DNA of 64,000 bases from contig CP061275.1 in the NCBI GenBank assembly GCA_014622685.1, positions 124,001 to 188,000 on the forward strand, given 5' to 3'. Below, piece after piece: positions 40,827-51,913 of this stretch. Made by a program: the position numbers and the translations under genes. The notes beneath the pieces are model-generated. The model was not told the DNA's origin. It was given only the letters and a program-made list of their open reading frames with translations, and searched no databases. The number at the start of each line of letters is the position of its first letter. The first letter of the stretch is position 1. This stretch comes from Buchnera aphidicola (Pentalonia nigronervosa) (GTDB taxonomy: Bacteria; Pseudomonadota; Gammaproteobacteria; Enterobacterales; Enterobacteriaceae).

Positions 40827-41835
40827 ATTTTTTTTCTTTCAATGCATGCGAAACATTTATAATGTGTTGATAAACATCTCCACTACGAATTTTGTTTAAT
40901 GCTAGCTGTGTATTTTTTTTTAAATCATGTTCTCCGAATAATTTTAATAACATTGCAACATTCACTGCGATTAATTCTTCATAAAACGCACTACCTTGTC
41001 CTTGCATAACATTTTTTATAATAGAATAATTTTGTTCTGGTGAAGATTGAAAAAAAATAGGATTGGTATAATTTTTAAGACCAAAATCTTCTGGTGTTAA
41101 CTTATATGAAACAATATTACTATTATTTAATTCAGAAACATACGTTTTTCCCCATAACACGACTTCATCAGTGTTGTTACCATGTACAACTATAGCACGT
41201 TTATATTTTAACTGTTTTAAAATCTCAATTGCTGGAATCATAAAATTTTTATTATATACACCTATTAAAATTATAGACGGTTTAGCTGGATTAAGAAAAG
41301 GACCTAATATATTAAAGATTGTTCGAATTTTTAAAAATTTACGAACAACATTTACATTTTGAAAGCCATGATGATATTTAGGAGCAAATAAAAAACAAAT
41401 ATTTAGTTTTTCTAAACATTGACGGGAAGCGTTTGCAGAAACGTTTAAATCAATATTAAATTTTTTTAAAAGGTCAGCAGATCCACATGTACTTGATATA
41501 CCTTGATTACAATGTTTAATAATTTTAAATCCGCATGCAGATGCTACAAAAGAGCTTGCAGTTGAAACATTTATAGTATTTTTAAGATCTCCACCCGTTC
41601 CAACGATATCAGAAAAAATATAGTTAGGACTTGGAAAAAATTGCATATTTTCTGAAAAAAAGTGTATTGCTCCTATTATTTCGTCTATGGATTCACCACG
41701 TTTATGCATTTTAATTAATATTGATTCTAAAAACGACCGTTTTAATTCTCTAGAAGTTATAAATTTAAATAATTGGTAACTTTCATTTTGGTTTAAAAAT
41801 TGTAATTTATCGATTTTCTCTAAAATTTTTTTCAT
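40819..41835 (-). CDS. trpD: Anthranilate phosphoribosyltransferase
   Basis: Second step of tryptophan synthesis. The 338-residue product is the phosphoribosyltransferase alone, without the glutamine amidotransferase (TrpG) domain fused to it in E. coli. GTGGDLKNTINVST (PRPP loop), KHCNQGISSTCGSADLL and ILGPFLNP are conserved. No trpE or trpG lies nearby. In Buchnera these are typically on a plasmid or a separate locus (known for the genus, not seen here). First gene of the operon; no attenuator or leader peptide was recognised upstream. Confidence 0.97.
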   Translation of the reverse strand: MKKILEKIDKLQFLNQNESYQLFKFITSRELKRSFLESILIKMHKRGESIDEIIGAIHFFSENMQFFPSPNYIFSDIVGTGGDLKNTINVSTASSFVASACGFKIIKHCNQGISSTCGSADLLKKFNIDLNVSANASRQCLEKLNICFLFAPKYHHGFQNVNVVRKFLKIRTIFNILGPFLNPAKPSIILIGVYNKNFMIPAIEILKQLKYKRAIVVHGNNTDEVVLWGKTYVSELNNSNIVSYKLTPEDFGLKNYTNPIFFQSSPEQNYSIIKNVMQGQGSAFYEELIAVNVAMLLKLFGEHDLKKNTQLALNKIRSGDVYQHIINVSHALKEKKYE

Positions 41836-42027
41836 ATGTTACCTTAAAAGAATTTTTTACTAAAAAATACTCTTTATTTTCTGAATATAAAAACATATTA
41901 ATATTAATTTTTTAATAAATTTTAATAATAATTTATTGACATAAATAGCTCAATGCAAATTTTATTTATTAAAACAAGAGAAATGATTATTTCATGATAT
42001 ATTTTCATGCATATAGAGGATTTGAAT

Positions 42028-42909
42028 ATGAATAGGATAATAATATTGTTATTATTTTGTTTTATATCTTTTACTTGGGGAACGACATGGATTGCTATGA
42101 AAATTGCAATAGAAACAATTCCTCCATTTTTTGCGACTGGAATACGTTTTTTAATATCTTCTCCTATATTAATTGCGTTTGCTTATTTTAAAAATACACC
42201 ACTGCTATTTCCATATGGTCAAAGATGGTTTCAGTTGATTATTTCTATTTTCTATTTTTCTATACCATTTACTTTAATGTTGTACGGCGGAATTTATGTA
42301 AGTTCATTTGTTAGTTCTATTATTTTTGCAAACATGCCCGTAGCAGTTTTAACTGTGTCATATTTTTATCTTAAAAAAAAAATGTTGTTAATACAAAAAA
42401 TTGGTGTAATGGTATCTTTAATTACACTATTTATTATTTTATTAATCGAATTAGAATCAGAACGTTTTTTTCAATGGCAGGGTATTTTATCTTTACTTTT
42501 AGCTTTATTTAGTCATGCGATGATTTATTCTGAGTGTGAAAATAGATGTCTTAATATTTCAGCAATTACTTTCAATGCATTACCGTCCTTAATATCTGGA
42601 ATATGTTTATCTATCATATCTTTTTTTATAGAGCATCCTCACTTTAACAACTTTTCTGATAAGTCTATTTTAGCTTTATTATACCTTGGAGATTTTTCTG
42701 GAGTATTTGGAATTTTATCGTATTTTTATTTGCAAAAAAAAATTAGTACTTTTTATGCTTCTATTGTTTTTTTAGTTTTTCCATTTATATCTGCATATTT
42801 AGAAAATTATATTTATCAAAATACTATTTTATTTCATCAATTATGGTTAATAATACCATTATTTTTTGGAATTTTTTTAACTTTAATACCGAAAAATGAT
42901 CTGAAATAA
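42028..42909 (+). CDS. EamA-family (drug/metabolite superfamily) transporter
   Basis: About ten membrane segments in two EamA repeats, 293 residues from ATG 42028, which follows GAGG with good spacing; an ATG seven codons upstream has no Shine-Dalgarno. The N-terminal [20 protein letters not shown] and RFLISSPIL are typical of the family. Substrate cannot be read from sequence. Its position beside the trp operon, and the existence of amino-acid exporters in the family (YddG, RhtA), make amino-acid or metabolite export a reasonable guess only. Confidence 0.85.
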   Translation: MNRIIILLLFCFISFTWGTTWIAMKIAIETIPPFFATGIRFLISSPILIAFAYFKNTPLLFPYGQRWFQLIISIFYFSIPFTLMLYGGIYVSSFVSSIIFANMPVAVLTVSYFYLKKKMLLIQKIGVMVSLITLFIILLIELESERFFQWQGILSLLLALFSHAMIYSECENRCLNISAITFNALPSLISGICLSIISFFIEHPHFNNFSDKSILALLYLGDFSGVFGILSYFYLQKKISTFYASIVFLVFPFISAYLENYIYQNTILFHQLWLIIPLFFGIFLTLIPKNDLK

Positions 42910-43907
42910 AAAGTAAAATGCTCATGTAAAAGCAATATTTTAATTGCACAAAACTTCAAAAATTGCCGAGAAAAGTAAATTATTTCTTATTTTTAGGTAT
43001 AATTTGCATAAAAATATTAAATTCATGATTCTAATTTAGAATATATGTGTTAATAATACAAAATATATTGTGAATAATTTGATTAACTAAAAATTTGTAT
43101 AATACATATAAACAACATATTTTATAAAATTAACATTATGTGATAAATTATTGATTTAAACATATTTAATAATAAAAAATACGTTATAATAACATCTAAA
43201 AACATTTTTTAGATCATACATTATTATTTTTGAAAATGAATTAAAACAAAGACACTAAATCTCTGTGAACAAAATTTATTATTTTTTATCATCATAATAA
43301 TTTTAAGGTATGTTTATATTTTAAAAAAATAAAAAAATATTATATATACATTTTTAAAAAATTTAAATAAAAATGTCATTCATGACAAAACATAACGAAA
43401 AAATAGTTATTATTTTAAAGAAAAATTAAACTATCAAAAATTAAAAAAATATTTTTTCAAATATATAAGTCAAAATGTTTTACAAATATGCAGAGGTTGA
43501 AATAACAAATATATCATGTTGTTAAAAAAACAAATTATACAAAAATTGTTATTAAAAAAATAGACGATATCCTGTATTAAAATACAGAATTACTTTTATT
43601 TATGTTTCAGTTTTTTGAAATGTATACAGTGCACAAACCTAATATTTTCTAGGAAAATTTTATATAAAATATTTTTTTAATTTTATAAATTTTATGCGTA
43701 AAAAACGAAAATAAAGAGATGCTTGAATACTAATATATTATTTTATTTTTGAATACAATGATGACATGATTTAAAAAAAACTGATGTTCATATAATTAAT
43801 AAAAATAGCAGTGTGATTAAAAAAATAAATATTTATTTTTTAATATTCTAATACTTGAAAATATACATTTGTTTTGTAAAATTTATATTTTTTAATAACA
43901 AGAATTT
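42910..43907. other. About 1 kb without a gene between the EamA transporter and suhB
   Basis: Very A/T-rich with frequent stops in all frames. Small hairpins occur at 42931-42947 (GCAAT...ATTGC) and 43572-43587 (CTGTAT...ATACAG). The length suggests a former gene; I compared the frames with SohB and TopA motifs by eye and saw nothing convincing. Confidence 0.5.
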
Positions 43908-44699
43908 TTAATTATTAATTTTTTTTAAACTGTCAGTGATCAATCTAATAAATTTTGGATTACTTATTAAATTAATAGCATTGTAATTAATATTTTGATG
44001 TTCTTTTTTAAGATTACTGATCAAACAACCTGATTCTTGAACTTGCAATTTACCTGAAATAAAATTGATAGCATTTAAATTATAGTAAAAACAGCAATCT
44101 ATTTTACCTGATGCAACATATGCTAAATCGAGAATAGAAGATCCGGTACATCTAAAAGAAATTCCATGTAACATAAATTTTTTATATATTTCAAGATAAA
44201 ATAATGATTTATGATTGATATCATTGGGTAAATTAGCAGCTATTATTGCTGCAGACAATGTATTTGTATTACTGCATCTAGCTCGATAACCATTCAATTG
44301 TGATCCCTGTCCTTTTGTTGCGGTAAATAAATCATTTCTTACAGGATCATATATCGCGGATACCTCTACACTATTTCGTACAATTACAGCAATAGAGATA
44401 CAAAAATGTGGAAATTTATTAACAAAATTTTTTTTTCCATCTAATTCATTAATTATCCAAATTGGATTTTTAATATTTTTTGAAATATGATCTATATCTT
44501 TATTTAAAATTATATGATTAGGATACACTTTATGAATAATTTCACTAATAATTTTATATGTTTTTTTTATAATATTTTTAATAAAAATTTGTTGTTTCTG
44601 AATATCGTCTTTAAAAAACTTTTGTGTATCATAGTTTTGTATTACAAAATTACCTCCTTTTCGTACTGCACGAATAGCAATATTTAACATGGGGTGCAT
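43908..44699 (-). CDS. suhB: SuhB, inositol-monophosphatase-fold protein lacking most metal-binding residues
   Basis: In E. coli SuhB is an inositol monophosphatase that also joins the NusA/NusB-NusE/NusG complex on boxA in rRNA antitermination and rRNA folding. The 263-residue product (E. coli 267) aligns end to end (MHPMLNIAIRAVRK, YDPVRNDLFTATKGQGSQLNGYR, GSSILDLAYVASG). The catalytic motif DPLDGTTNF is NELDGKKNF, the first-motif Glu pair (TEES) is NKDI, and the C-terminal WD..AG is IN..SG. So the enzyme is probably dead while the fold is kept. This favours the non-catalytic antitermination role. Confidence 0.95.
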   Translation of the reverse strand: MHPMLNIAIRAVRKGGNFVIQNYDTQKFFKDDIQKQQIFIKNIIKKTYKIISEIIHKVYPNHIILNKDIDHISKNIKNPIWIINELDGKKNFVNKFPHFCISIAVIVRNSVEVSAIYDPVRNDLFTATKGQGSQLNGYRARCSNTNTLSAAIIAANLPNDINHKSLFYLEIYKKFMLHGISFRCTGSSILDLAYVASGKIDCCFYYNLNAINFISGKLQVQESGCLISNLKKEHQNINYNAINLISNPKFIRLITDSLKKINN

Positions 44700-44901
44700 T
44701 AAATTTCCTTAACAATGTCGAACATATTTAAATAGTATCACAATTTAAAAGAATTTAACATTCTTAATAAATAGTTATATAAAAACTACATAGAATAACT
44801 TCTATTTACAAAAACAATCTTTTAGTGCCGTATCAAAAAACACTTAATTGATAATAAAATATTTTATACTAATGATTTAAAAAATTTTAATGGAAAGTAT
44901 T

Positions 44902-45984
44902 ATGAATACATTAAATATCTCTAGCCCTAAGATTAATTTATTAAATTTAAATCGTCAAAAACTACGATTATTTCTTACTACTCTTAAACAAAAAAGTTTT
45001 ATTGCAGAACAAATTATGCAATGGATGTATAAATATCATTGCGATGATTTTAATGATATGTCCAACATCAGTAATGAGCTTAAAAAAATACTGCATGAAC
45101 GATCCTATATTTTTGCACCATCGTTTACAGAAGAAAAAATATCCTGTGATGGAACTATAAAATGGATTATGTCTCTGAATAATAATAAAATAGAAACAGT
45201 TTATATACCTGAAAAAACACGCGCTACGCTTTGTGTTTCTTCACAAATAGGATGCGTATTAAAATGTACTTTTTGCGCAACTGGGAAAATGGGTTTTAAA
45301 AGAAATTTATATGTTTTTGAGATTATAGCTCAGATTTTACAAGCAATGAAAAGATTAAATAAAAAAAAAACGTATCGTAAAATTACAAATATTGTTTTTA
45401 TGGGAATGGGAGAACCTTTGTTAAACTTAAATAATCTTATTCCTGCACTAAATATAATTTTAGATCAATATGGTTTTGGTCTATCAAAGCGAAAAATTAC
45501 TGTGTCAACGTCTGGTATTGTTCCAGCATTAAAAGTATTAAGTAAAAAAATTGATATTTCTTTAGCACTGTCTTTACATGCTCCGAATGATTGTATTAGA
45601 AATCAAATCATGCCAATTAATAAAAAATATAACATTAAATCTATTTTAATAGCAATTAAAAAATATTTAAAAAATTCAAATGCTAATTATGGAGGCATAA
45701 CAATAGAATATGTTATGTTGCACGGTATTAATGATTCCAATGAACATGCGAGACAATTAGCAAATATTTTATCCGAAATACCCAGCAAGATTAATTTAAT
45801 ACCTTGGAATTTTTTTAAAAATGCATCTTTTATATGCAGCAAAGAAAAACAAATTAATACATTTGCAAATATTTTACGAAGTAAGGGATTTGTAACAACT
45901 ATTCGAAAAAATAGAGGACAAGATATAAATGCAGCATGCGGACAATTAAATGGAAATATTATTACTGCATACCAACCTATTTAA
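44902..45984 (+). CDS. rlmN: Dual-specificity 23S rRNA/tRNA methyltransferase RlmN
   Basis: Radical-SAM enzyme making 2-methyladenosine in 23S rRNA A2503 and tRNA A37. The ATG at 44902 follows GGAAAG and gives 360 residues; an ATG four codons upstream is possible. Motifs: CVSSQIGCVLKCTFCATGK (cluster), FMGMGEPLLN, and the C-terminal catalytic Cys in AACGQL. It ends about 20 residues before the E. coli C terminus, losing only a non-conserved basic tail. Confidence 0.96.
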   Translation: MNTLNISSPKINLLNLNRQKLRLFLTTLKQKSFIAEQIMQWMYKYHCDDFNDMSNISNELKKILHERSYIFAPSFTEEKISCDGTIKWIMSLNNNKIETVYIPEKTRATLCVSSQIGCVLKCTFCATGKMGFKRNLYVFEIIAQILQAMKRLNKKKTYRKITNIVFMGMGEPLLNLNNLIPALNIILDQYGFGLSKRKITVSTSGIVPALKVLSKKIDISLALSLHAPNDCIRNQIMPINKKYNIKSILIAIKKYLKNSNANYGGITIEYVMLHGINDSNEHARQLANILSEIPSKINLIPWNFFKNASFICSKEKQINTFANILRSKGFVTTIRKNRGQDINAACGQLNGNIITAYQPI

Positions 45985-46083
45985 TTAAAAATTAAATATG
46001 ACAAAAATTTTGAATTCAAAAATTAATTAATTATTCTTGTTTGTAATTACAAAATAAATTATTTATAATAATCAAATAAAAAT

Positions 46084-47140
46084 ATGATATTTTTTAAAAA
46101 AGAAAATACGCGATACCTATCTAAAAAATATTAATCTTGATAGAATTGTACTGATCATAATACAATTCATAATTTATAAAAATGAAAAACATAAAAAATG
46201 AGTTCTATTTTATCAAAAATCACACTCAAATATCATATGTTTCTACATCTCAAATAAAATATAAGAATTTGTAAAATTCTCAAAATACATATTATAATTA
46301 ATTTGAGTGTACATTTTATTTATGATATTTTTTAATAAAATATTTAAATATAGCTAATTTTTTAAAACATTATTTCTTTAGTATGCAAAAAAATCATTTG
46401 TAACATAAAAATATGTAAATATCATATTTTTTAAATTTAATTTTAGATTTTAAAATATTATATTTTAAAAATATTCTACTTTCTTATTTCTGACATATTT
46501 ATAAAAGTATCACATAACACAATACACATATTTATTATTTATAATTTTAAACACTTAATATTGGCTCGTAAATTTTTTAAATATTTTCTGCTTACTGAAG
46601 ATAATTATATTGTATAAAATAAATAATGTAAATTTTCCATACTAAAAATATAAAAATAGCAATTAAAACATAAATAGAACAAATTTTTTTTATATTTTTT
46701 GCCTATTATAATAAAATATTAAAAACATAGTATAAACATTGTATTTCTATAGTTTTTAAAATAATGTAAACTAAGTTATGATTTTTTAAAAACAACATAT
46801 TATTAGATATAAAAATTTGAATTTTATTATATATTTAATTAATTTTATAAAAAATTTAATATTTCTAATGTTCTTTAAAGGAGAAAAATCAAAAAATATA
46901 ATACTTTTTTCAATGCATTAACTATCAAATATATAGTTATCATTTGAAAAATGTACAAAATACTGGAATCGTTAAAAAATCTAAAAATATATTTTATATT
47001 ATAGAGAGAACATATAATAAAAAATGTGTAATAAAAGTGATAAAATATATAAATGAATGCTCGAAACAAACAAGATTGATTAAATGATCCTCTAAAACAA
47101 TATTCAATTATTTTCTTATTATCAGCTGCGTCATTAAGAG
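46084..47140 (+). pseudogene. ispG: Eroded remnant at the ispG (gcpE) position
   Basis: The rlmN-hisS interval holds ispG in E. coli and its relatives. Here 1.16 kb, close to the length of ispG, is non-coding. Small matches occur in the right order: ENTR after an ATG at 46084 (E. coli KSTR), KVS at 46504-46512 (FKVS), HL...LAR at 46552-46569 (HL...GAR), LLTE at 46588-46599 (LLSE), VII then a stop near 46936 (SIIG), and KKS at 46974-46982 (KKSG). Spacing is consistent with deletions only. Each match is weak; position, length and order carry the call. Confidence 0.42.
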
Positions 47141-47147
47141 AACTATA

Positions 47148-48428
47148 GTGAAAAAAATACTTAAATCAGTTAGAGGAATGCACGACTGTCTTCCAGAAGA
47201 AATAAATCTTTGGAATGACATTGAAAAAAAATTAAAAGAAATATTAATTAGTTATTGTTATTTAGAAATTCGATTACCATTGTTAGAAAAAACATTGATT
47301 TTTAAAAAATCTATTGGGGATATTACGGATGTTGTAGAGAAGGAAATGTATTCCTTTAATGACCGAAATGGAAAAAGTTTAACTTTAAGACCTGAAGGTA
47401 CTGTAGGTTGTGTAAGAGCGGTAATACAGAATAATTTATTATATACAAAACATACAAAATTTTGGTATTTAGGCCCAATGTTTCGATATGAACGACCTCA
47501 AATGGGGAGATATCGTCAATTTTATCAGCTTGGTGTTGAAGTATTTGGAATAACAGAAGAATATATAGATTTAGAAATAATTTTGTTAACATATCGTTTT
47601 TGGAAAAAATTAGGTATAATTTCAAATGTTGTTTTAGAAATTAATTCTATCGGTAGCTTAGAAGATCGCCGTCGATATAAACATGATTTAGTCGCTTTTC
47701 TAAAGAAATATGAACATTTATTAGATAAAGACAGCCAAAGAAGATTATATATTAATCCTCTACGAATTTTAGATTCCAAAAATCAAGATGTTCAAAAAAT
47801 CTTGCGAGATGCACCATTGTTAAGTCAATATATTAATCATTTTTCTTATAAGCATTTTAAAAATTTATGTAATATGTTAAATTTGCTTGGAATAGAATAT
47901 CAACATAATCAATATTTAGTACGAGGATTAGATTATTATAATAATACAATTTTTGAATGGACAAGCAAAACTTTAGGATCGCAAAATGCGGTATGTGCTG
48001 GGGGGCGATACGATAACTTAGTGGAAAATATGGGCGGCCCTACAACACCTGCTATAGGATTTGCAATTGGTATGGAACGTTTAATTTTATTAGTAAAATC
48101 ATTAAATGTAATTTCTAAAAAAACAGAAAAAATTGATATTTTTATTATTTGCATAGAAAATAACGATAAATTTTATGCTGCAAAATTATCTGAAAAAATT
48201 AGAGATATACATCCATGGTTAAAAATATTTATAAATTTTTCAAACACGTCGATTAAGAATAATACACAGCATGCTATCAATTCTTCAGCACGTCTAATTG
48301 TTACAGTTGATTTCAAAAAACATCTACAATCACATTTGTTAATTAGGGATTTGAACAATAAAAAACAATTTCTTTTTTTAGAAAAAGAATTTTTATTGAA
48401 AATAAATCACTTTTTTAAAAAATCATAA
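47148..48428 (+). CDS. hisS: Histidyl-tRNA synthetase
   Basis: Class II synthetase. The 426-residue product (E. coli 424) starts at GTG 47148, which aligns [15 protein letters not shown] with the family N terminus. Motif 2 is [16 protein letters not shown], the HisA motif is LVRGLDYYN, motif 3 is [12 protein letters not shown]. The upstream gene ispG appears lost, so hisS must rely on a new promoter or on readthrough. Confidence 0.97.
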   Translation: MKKILKSVRGMHDCLPEEINLWNDIEKKLKEILISYCYLEIRLPLLEKTLIFKKSIGDITDVVEKEMYSFNDRNGKSLTLRPEGTVGCVRAVIQNNLLYTKHTKFWYLGPMFRYERPQMGRYRQFYQLGVEVFGITEEYIDLEIILLTYRFWKKLGIISNVVLEINSIGSLEDRRRYKHDLVAFLKKYEHLLDKDSQRRLYINPLRILDSKNQDVQKILRDAPLLSQYINHFSYKHFKNLCNMLNLLGIEYQHNQYLVRGLDYYNNTIFEWTSKTLGSQNAVCAGGRYDNLVENMGGPTTPAIGFAIGMERLILLVKSLNVISKKTEKIDIFIICIENNDKFYAAKLSEKIRDIHPWLKIFINFSNTSIKNNTQHAINSSARLIVTVDFKKHLQSHLLIRDLNNKKQFLFLEKEFLLKINHFFKKS

Positions 48429-48504
48429 TTGTATTTTAGTACATATTTTCTATTTTAAATAAAAACATTATTTTATAAATATTATCTAATTGTTCAGAGG
48501 AAAC

Positions 48505-49758
48505 ATGTTCAACAGCACACTCTCATTTTCTGAATATGACACAGAACTTTGGTCAGAAATGGAAAAAGAAAAAATACGACAAGAACAACATATAGAATTA
48601 ATTGCATCTGAAAACTATGCTAGTTATTATGTTATGAATGCACAAGGTTCACAATTAACAAATAAATATGCTGAAGGTTATCCTAAAAAACGCTATTATG
48701 GAGGATGTAAATATGTGGATGCAATTGAACAGTTAGCTATTAATCGTGCAAAGAAGTTGTTTAATGCTGATTATGTTAATGTTCAACCTCATTCTGGATC
48801 ACAAGCGAATTTTGCGGTATATACAGCTTTGCTAAAACCTGGTGATACAGTTTTAGGAATGAAACTGTCACACGGTGGCCATTTAACACATGGTTCTCTT
48901 GTAAATTTTTCAGGACAATTATATCATGTCATTCCATATGGAGTTGATAAAAATGGTGAAATTGATTACAAACAATTATTTTTTTTAACTCAAAAATATA
49001 AACCAAAAATGATTATTGGCGGTTTTTCAGCATTTTCAGGTGTTTGCGATTGGAAAAAAATGCGAAAAATTGCAAATACAGTAAATGCATTTTTTGTAGT
49101 AGATATTGCTCATGTTGCTGGTTTAATAGCTGCAAATATTTATCCTAATCCAATAGATTATGCTCATGTTGTAACAAGTACAACACATAAAACATTAGCA
49201 GGACCTAGAGGAGGGATTATTCTTGCTAAAAATGGTGACAACAATTTTTATAACAAACTAAATTCATCGGTTTTTCCTGGTTCTCAAGGCGGTCCTTTAA
49301 TGCATGTGATTGCTGCTAAAGCAATAGCTTTCAAAGAAGCTTTAGATCCGAAATTCGCAAAATATCAAAAACAAATTTTAAAAAATTCAAAAACAATGGT
49401 AAAAATCTTTTTAGAAAAAAAATACCAGATTGTTTCTGGGGGTACAAAAAATCATTTATTTTTATTAGATTTATCAAATAAAAAAATTACAGGAAAAGAT
49501 GCAGATATTCAATTAAGTAAAGCTAATATAACCGTTAATAAAAATACTGTTCCTAATGATAAAAATAGTCCATTTATCACTTCTGGCATTCGCATTGGCA
49601 CAGCTGCTGTCACAAGACGAGGTTTTAAAGAGCTTGAAGTTGAAAAAGTAGCATGTTGGATAATTGATATATTAGATAATATAAATAATGATAATATTGC
49701 TTTAAAAATTAAAAATAAAGTCTTAAATCTTTGCTCGAAATATCCTGTATATAATTAG
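48505..49758 (+). CDS. glyA: Serine hydroxymethyltransferase
   Basis: PLP enzyme interconverting serine and glycine with tetrahydrofolate, the main source of one-carbon units. ATG 48505 just after AGAGGA gives 417 residues, the E. coli length; a TTG five codons upstream is not needed. The PLP Lys lies in [30 protein letters not shown] and the folate-site segments are conserved. Confidence 0.97.
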   Translation: MFNSTLSFSEYDTELWSEMEKEKIRQEQHIELIASENYASYYVMNAQGSQLTNKYAEGYPKKRYYGGCKYVDAIEQLAINRAKKLFNADYVNVQPHSGSQANFAVYTALLKPGDTVLGMKLSHGGHLTHGSLVNFSGQLYHVIPYGVDKNGEIDYKQLFFLTQKYKPKMIIGGFSAFSGVCDWKKMRKIANTVNAFFVVDIAHVAGLIAANIYPNPIDYAHVVTSTTHKTLAGPRGGIILAKNGDNNFYNKLNSSVFPGSQGGPLMHVIAAKAIAFKEALDPKFAKYQKQILKNSKTMVKIFLEKKYQIVSGGTKNHLFLLDLSNKKITGKDADIQLSKANITVNKNTVPNDKNSPFITSGIRIGTAAVTRRGFKELEVEKVACWIIDILDNINNDNIALKIKNKVLNLCSKYPVYN

Positions 49759-49848
49759 AAATATATACGAATACAACAAATTACTTATCTTTATTAACAG
49801 TTATATTAATGATATAAAAACATTTTTTTATAAAATTTACGTAGTATT

Positions 49849-50523
49849 TCATTGTGGAAGCTGAATTTTTATATTTCTGGTGTTAATTTTATCTACATGT
49901 TTGAAATATGGAATAACACCTAATAATGGAGATTGAATATAATTTAACAAGGTTTGAATATAATATAAATTATATTCATCTTCTAGAAATATATTATTTG
50001 CAATCCATCCTCCACATATTAAATTCTCGGAAAGAATTGCCTTTTCTGTAAGAATTGCATGATTGATACATCCTAATTTTATTCCAACTATTATTATAAC
50101 AGTTAATTTTTCTTCTTTTACCCAATCTGAAAATGTATTTTTATACGAAAATGGTGTATACCATCCTCCTACGCCTTCTATTATTATCCAATTGCATTTT
50201 TTTGCAATTTTTTTTAGTCCTAAAGAAAGATGTTGTTTTTGAATAATCAAACCTTGCAAAGAACTTAAAACATGCGGTGGTGCATATTCAAAAAATGTAA
50301 TAGGATTTACTTCCCCAATACTTAATTTAATAGAGCTATTTTTTTTTAGTAATACCGCATCTTTATTATAAGAATAATTTTTGTAACTATAATGACCTGA
50401 TGATATGGGTTTATATCCTCCTGTTTTATATCCATATTGTGTAGCTTTTTTTAATAGAATACCACTTACGATTGTTTTTCCAACATCAGTATCTGTACCA
50501 GTGACAAAAAATTTTTTAATCAT
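49849..50523 (-). CDS. bioD: Dethiobiotin synthetase
   Basis: ATP-dependent ring closure making dethiobiotin. The 224-residue product (E. coli 225) has the P-loop GTDTDVGKT at residues 8-16, the catalytic Lys in GGYKPISSG, and the EGVGGWYTPF segment. Together with bioB and bioA it covers the last three steps of biotin synthesis; bioF and bioC are not found in the 270-base gap before bioB. Confidence 0.97.
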   Translation of the reverse strand: MIKKFFVTGTDTDVGKTIVSGILLKKATQYGYKTGGYKPISSGHYSYKNYSYNKDAVLLKKNSSIKLSIGEVNPITFFEYAPPHVLSSLQGLIIQKQHLSLGLKKIAKKCNWIIIEGVGGWYTPFSYKNTFSDWVKEEKLTVIIIVGIKLGCINHAILTEKAILSENLICGGWIANNIFLEDEYNLYYIQTLLNYIQSPLLGVIPYFKHVDKINTRNIKIQLPQ

Positions 50524-50795
50524 GATTTAACTCAAAATTAATCATTAAATTTTATAACCTAAATATTTTTAAGAATATCATGTTAACCACCTATCAGATA
50601 TAATAGGTGATTTCACTATAAAATTAAACAAAAATATGTGCTATTTTATAGTATATTTTTATAAAATAAGTATTATATTTTATTTTTATAAAATCATAAT
50701 ACATCAGTATAAATACTTTTTAAATCGCATTTATTAATTTGGTTATAAAAAAGAACGATAAATCTCTATATTATAAATCAGGAATATCAATGTTT

Positions 50796-51833
50796 TTAAC
50801 ATTGTGAATTTAATGCATTATGATACTGATCTACTTGCATAGGAAGTGACAAAGAACCAATATCGTTTTTGTGATTTTTTGCATTGTTTGTTTTTTTATA
50901 ATCTGGATATAAATTTAACTTTTTAAACAAAAGTATGTCATCTATTTCTTTTGGATTGCTTGTAGTGAGCAATTTACATCCATAAAAAATAGAATTTGCA
51001 CCTGACATAAAACACATCGCTTGAGTTTGATCATTCATTTTTTGACGACCTGCAGATAATCTAATATATGATTTTGGCATCATAATACGAGCAACTGCAA
51101 CAACTCGAATAAACTGAAAGGGATCAACATCGGTATTTTTTTCCATAGGTGTTCCTGGTGCTTGTACTAACATATTGATTGGAACGCTTTCTGGTTGAAT
51201 AGATAGATTTGATAATTCCATTAATAGTTCCATACGATCTTGAGTTTTCTCTCCTAAACCGATGATGCCACCTGAGCAAATTTTTATACCAGCATCACGT
51301 ATTATGTTTAACGTGTTTAATCGTTCTTGATAAGTACGCGTAGTAATGACATGACTGTAAAAATTAGATGACGTATCTAGATTATGATTGTAAAAATCTA
51401 AACCTGCATGAAATAATTTTTCAGCTTGAAAATGATTTAGAGAACCTAATGTCATACATGTTTCCATTCCCATTTTTTTAATTTTTTTAATAATCTCTTC
51501 TAAATAAGGAATATCTTTATTTTTTGGGTTTTTCCAAGCAGCTCCCATGCAAAAGCGGCTAGAACCCGATTCTTTTGCTTTTTTAGCCTCTCTGAGAATA
51601 TCTTCTATTTTCAATAATGATTCTTTTTTTAATCCAGTTTTATATCTAGAACTTTGAGGACAATATTTACAATCTTCAGGGCAAGATCCTGTTTTTATTG
51701 AAAGTAAAGTGCTAATTTGTATTGCATTAGGATCAAAATATTTTCGGTGTACTTTTTGAGCCTGAAACATAAGATCAAAGAACGGTTTTTTAAAAAGCTC
51801 CTTTGTTTCCGATAAAGTCCAATTTTTTTTCAT
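50796..51833 (-). CDS. bioB: Biotin synthase
   Basis: Radical-SAM enzyme inserting sulfur into dethiobiotin. The 345-residue product (E. coli 346) has the cluster motif in [12 protein letters not shown], the auxiliary-cluster Cys ligands (FCMGAAW, ETCMTLG, CSGGIIG) and the Arg ligand in RLSAGR. It is divergent from bioA across 80 bases, as in the E. coli bio operator region, but I see no clear BirA operator there. Confidence 0.97.
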   Translation of the reverse strand: MKKNWTLSETKELFKKPFFDLMFQAQKVHRKYFDPNAIQISTLLSIKTGSCPEDCKYCPQSSRYKTGLKKESLLKIEDILREAKKAKESGSSRFCMGAAWKNPKNKDIPYLEEIIKKIKKMGMETCMTLGSLNHFQAEKLFHAGLDFYNHNLDTSSNFYSHVITTRTYQERLNTLNIIRDAGIKICSGGIIGLGEKTQDRMELLMELSNLSIQPESVPINMLVQAPGTPMEKNTDVDPFQFIRVVAVARIMMPKSYIRLSAGRQKMNDQTQAMCFMSGANSIFYGCKLLTTSNPKEIDDILLFKKLNLYPDYKKTNNAKNHKNDIGSLSLPMQVDQYHNALNSQC

Positions 51834-51913
51834 TTTATCTCCAAAAAATTTATGATTTTGTATTGGTAAAAGTTTATAATAACTTATTTAATATATTTAT
51901 ATAAAAAATAACC

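Noticed and set aside
46875..47069. 64-codon minus-strand open frame upstream of hisS
   Set aside because: Low-complexity Phe/Ile/Tyr composition with no Shine-Dalgarno; it lies in the eroded ispG interval.
50588..50609. Hairpin CACCTAT...ATAGGTG between bioD and bioB as a terminator
   Set aside because: Only 7 bp with an 8-base loop and no T run on the relevant strand.
51834..51913. BirA operator between bioB and bioA
   Set aside because: TTGTATTGG faintly resembles half of the E. coli operator, but the dyad partner is missing.
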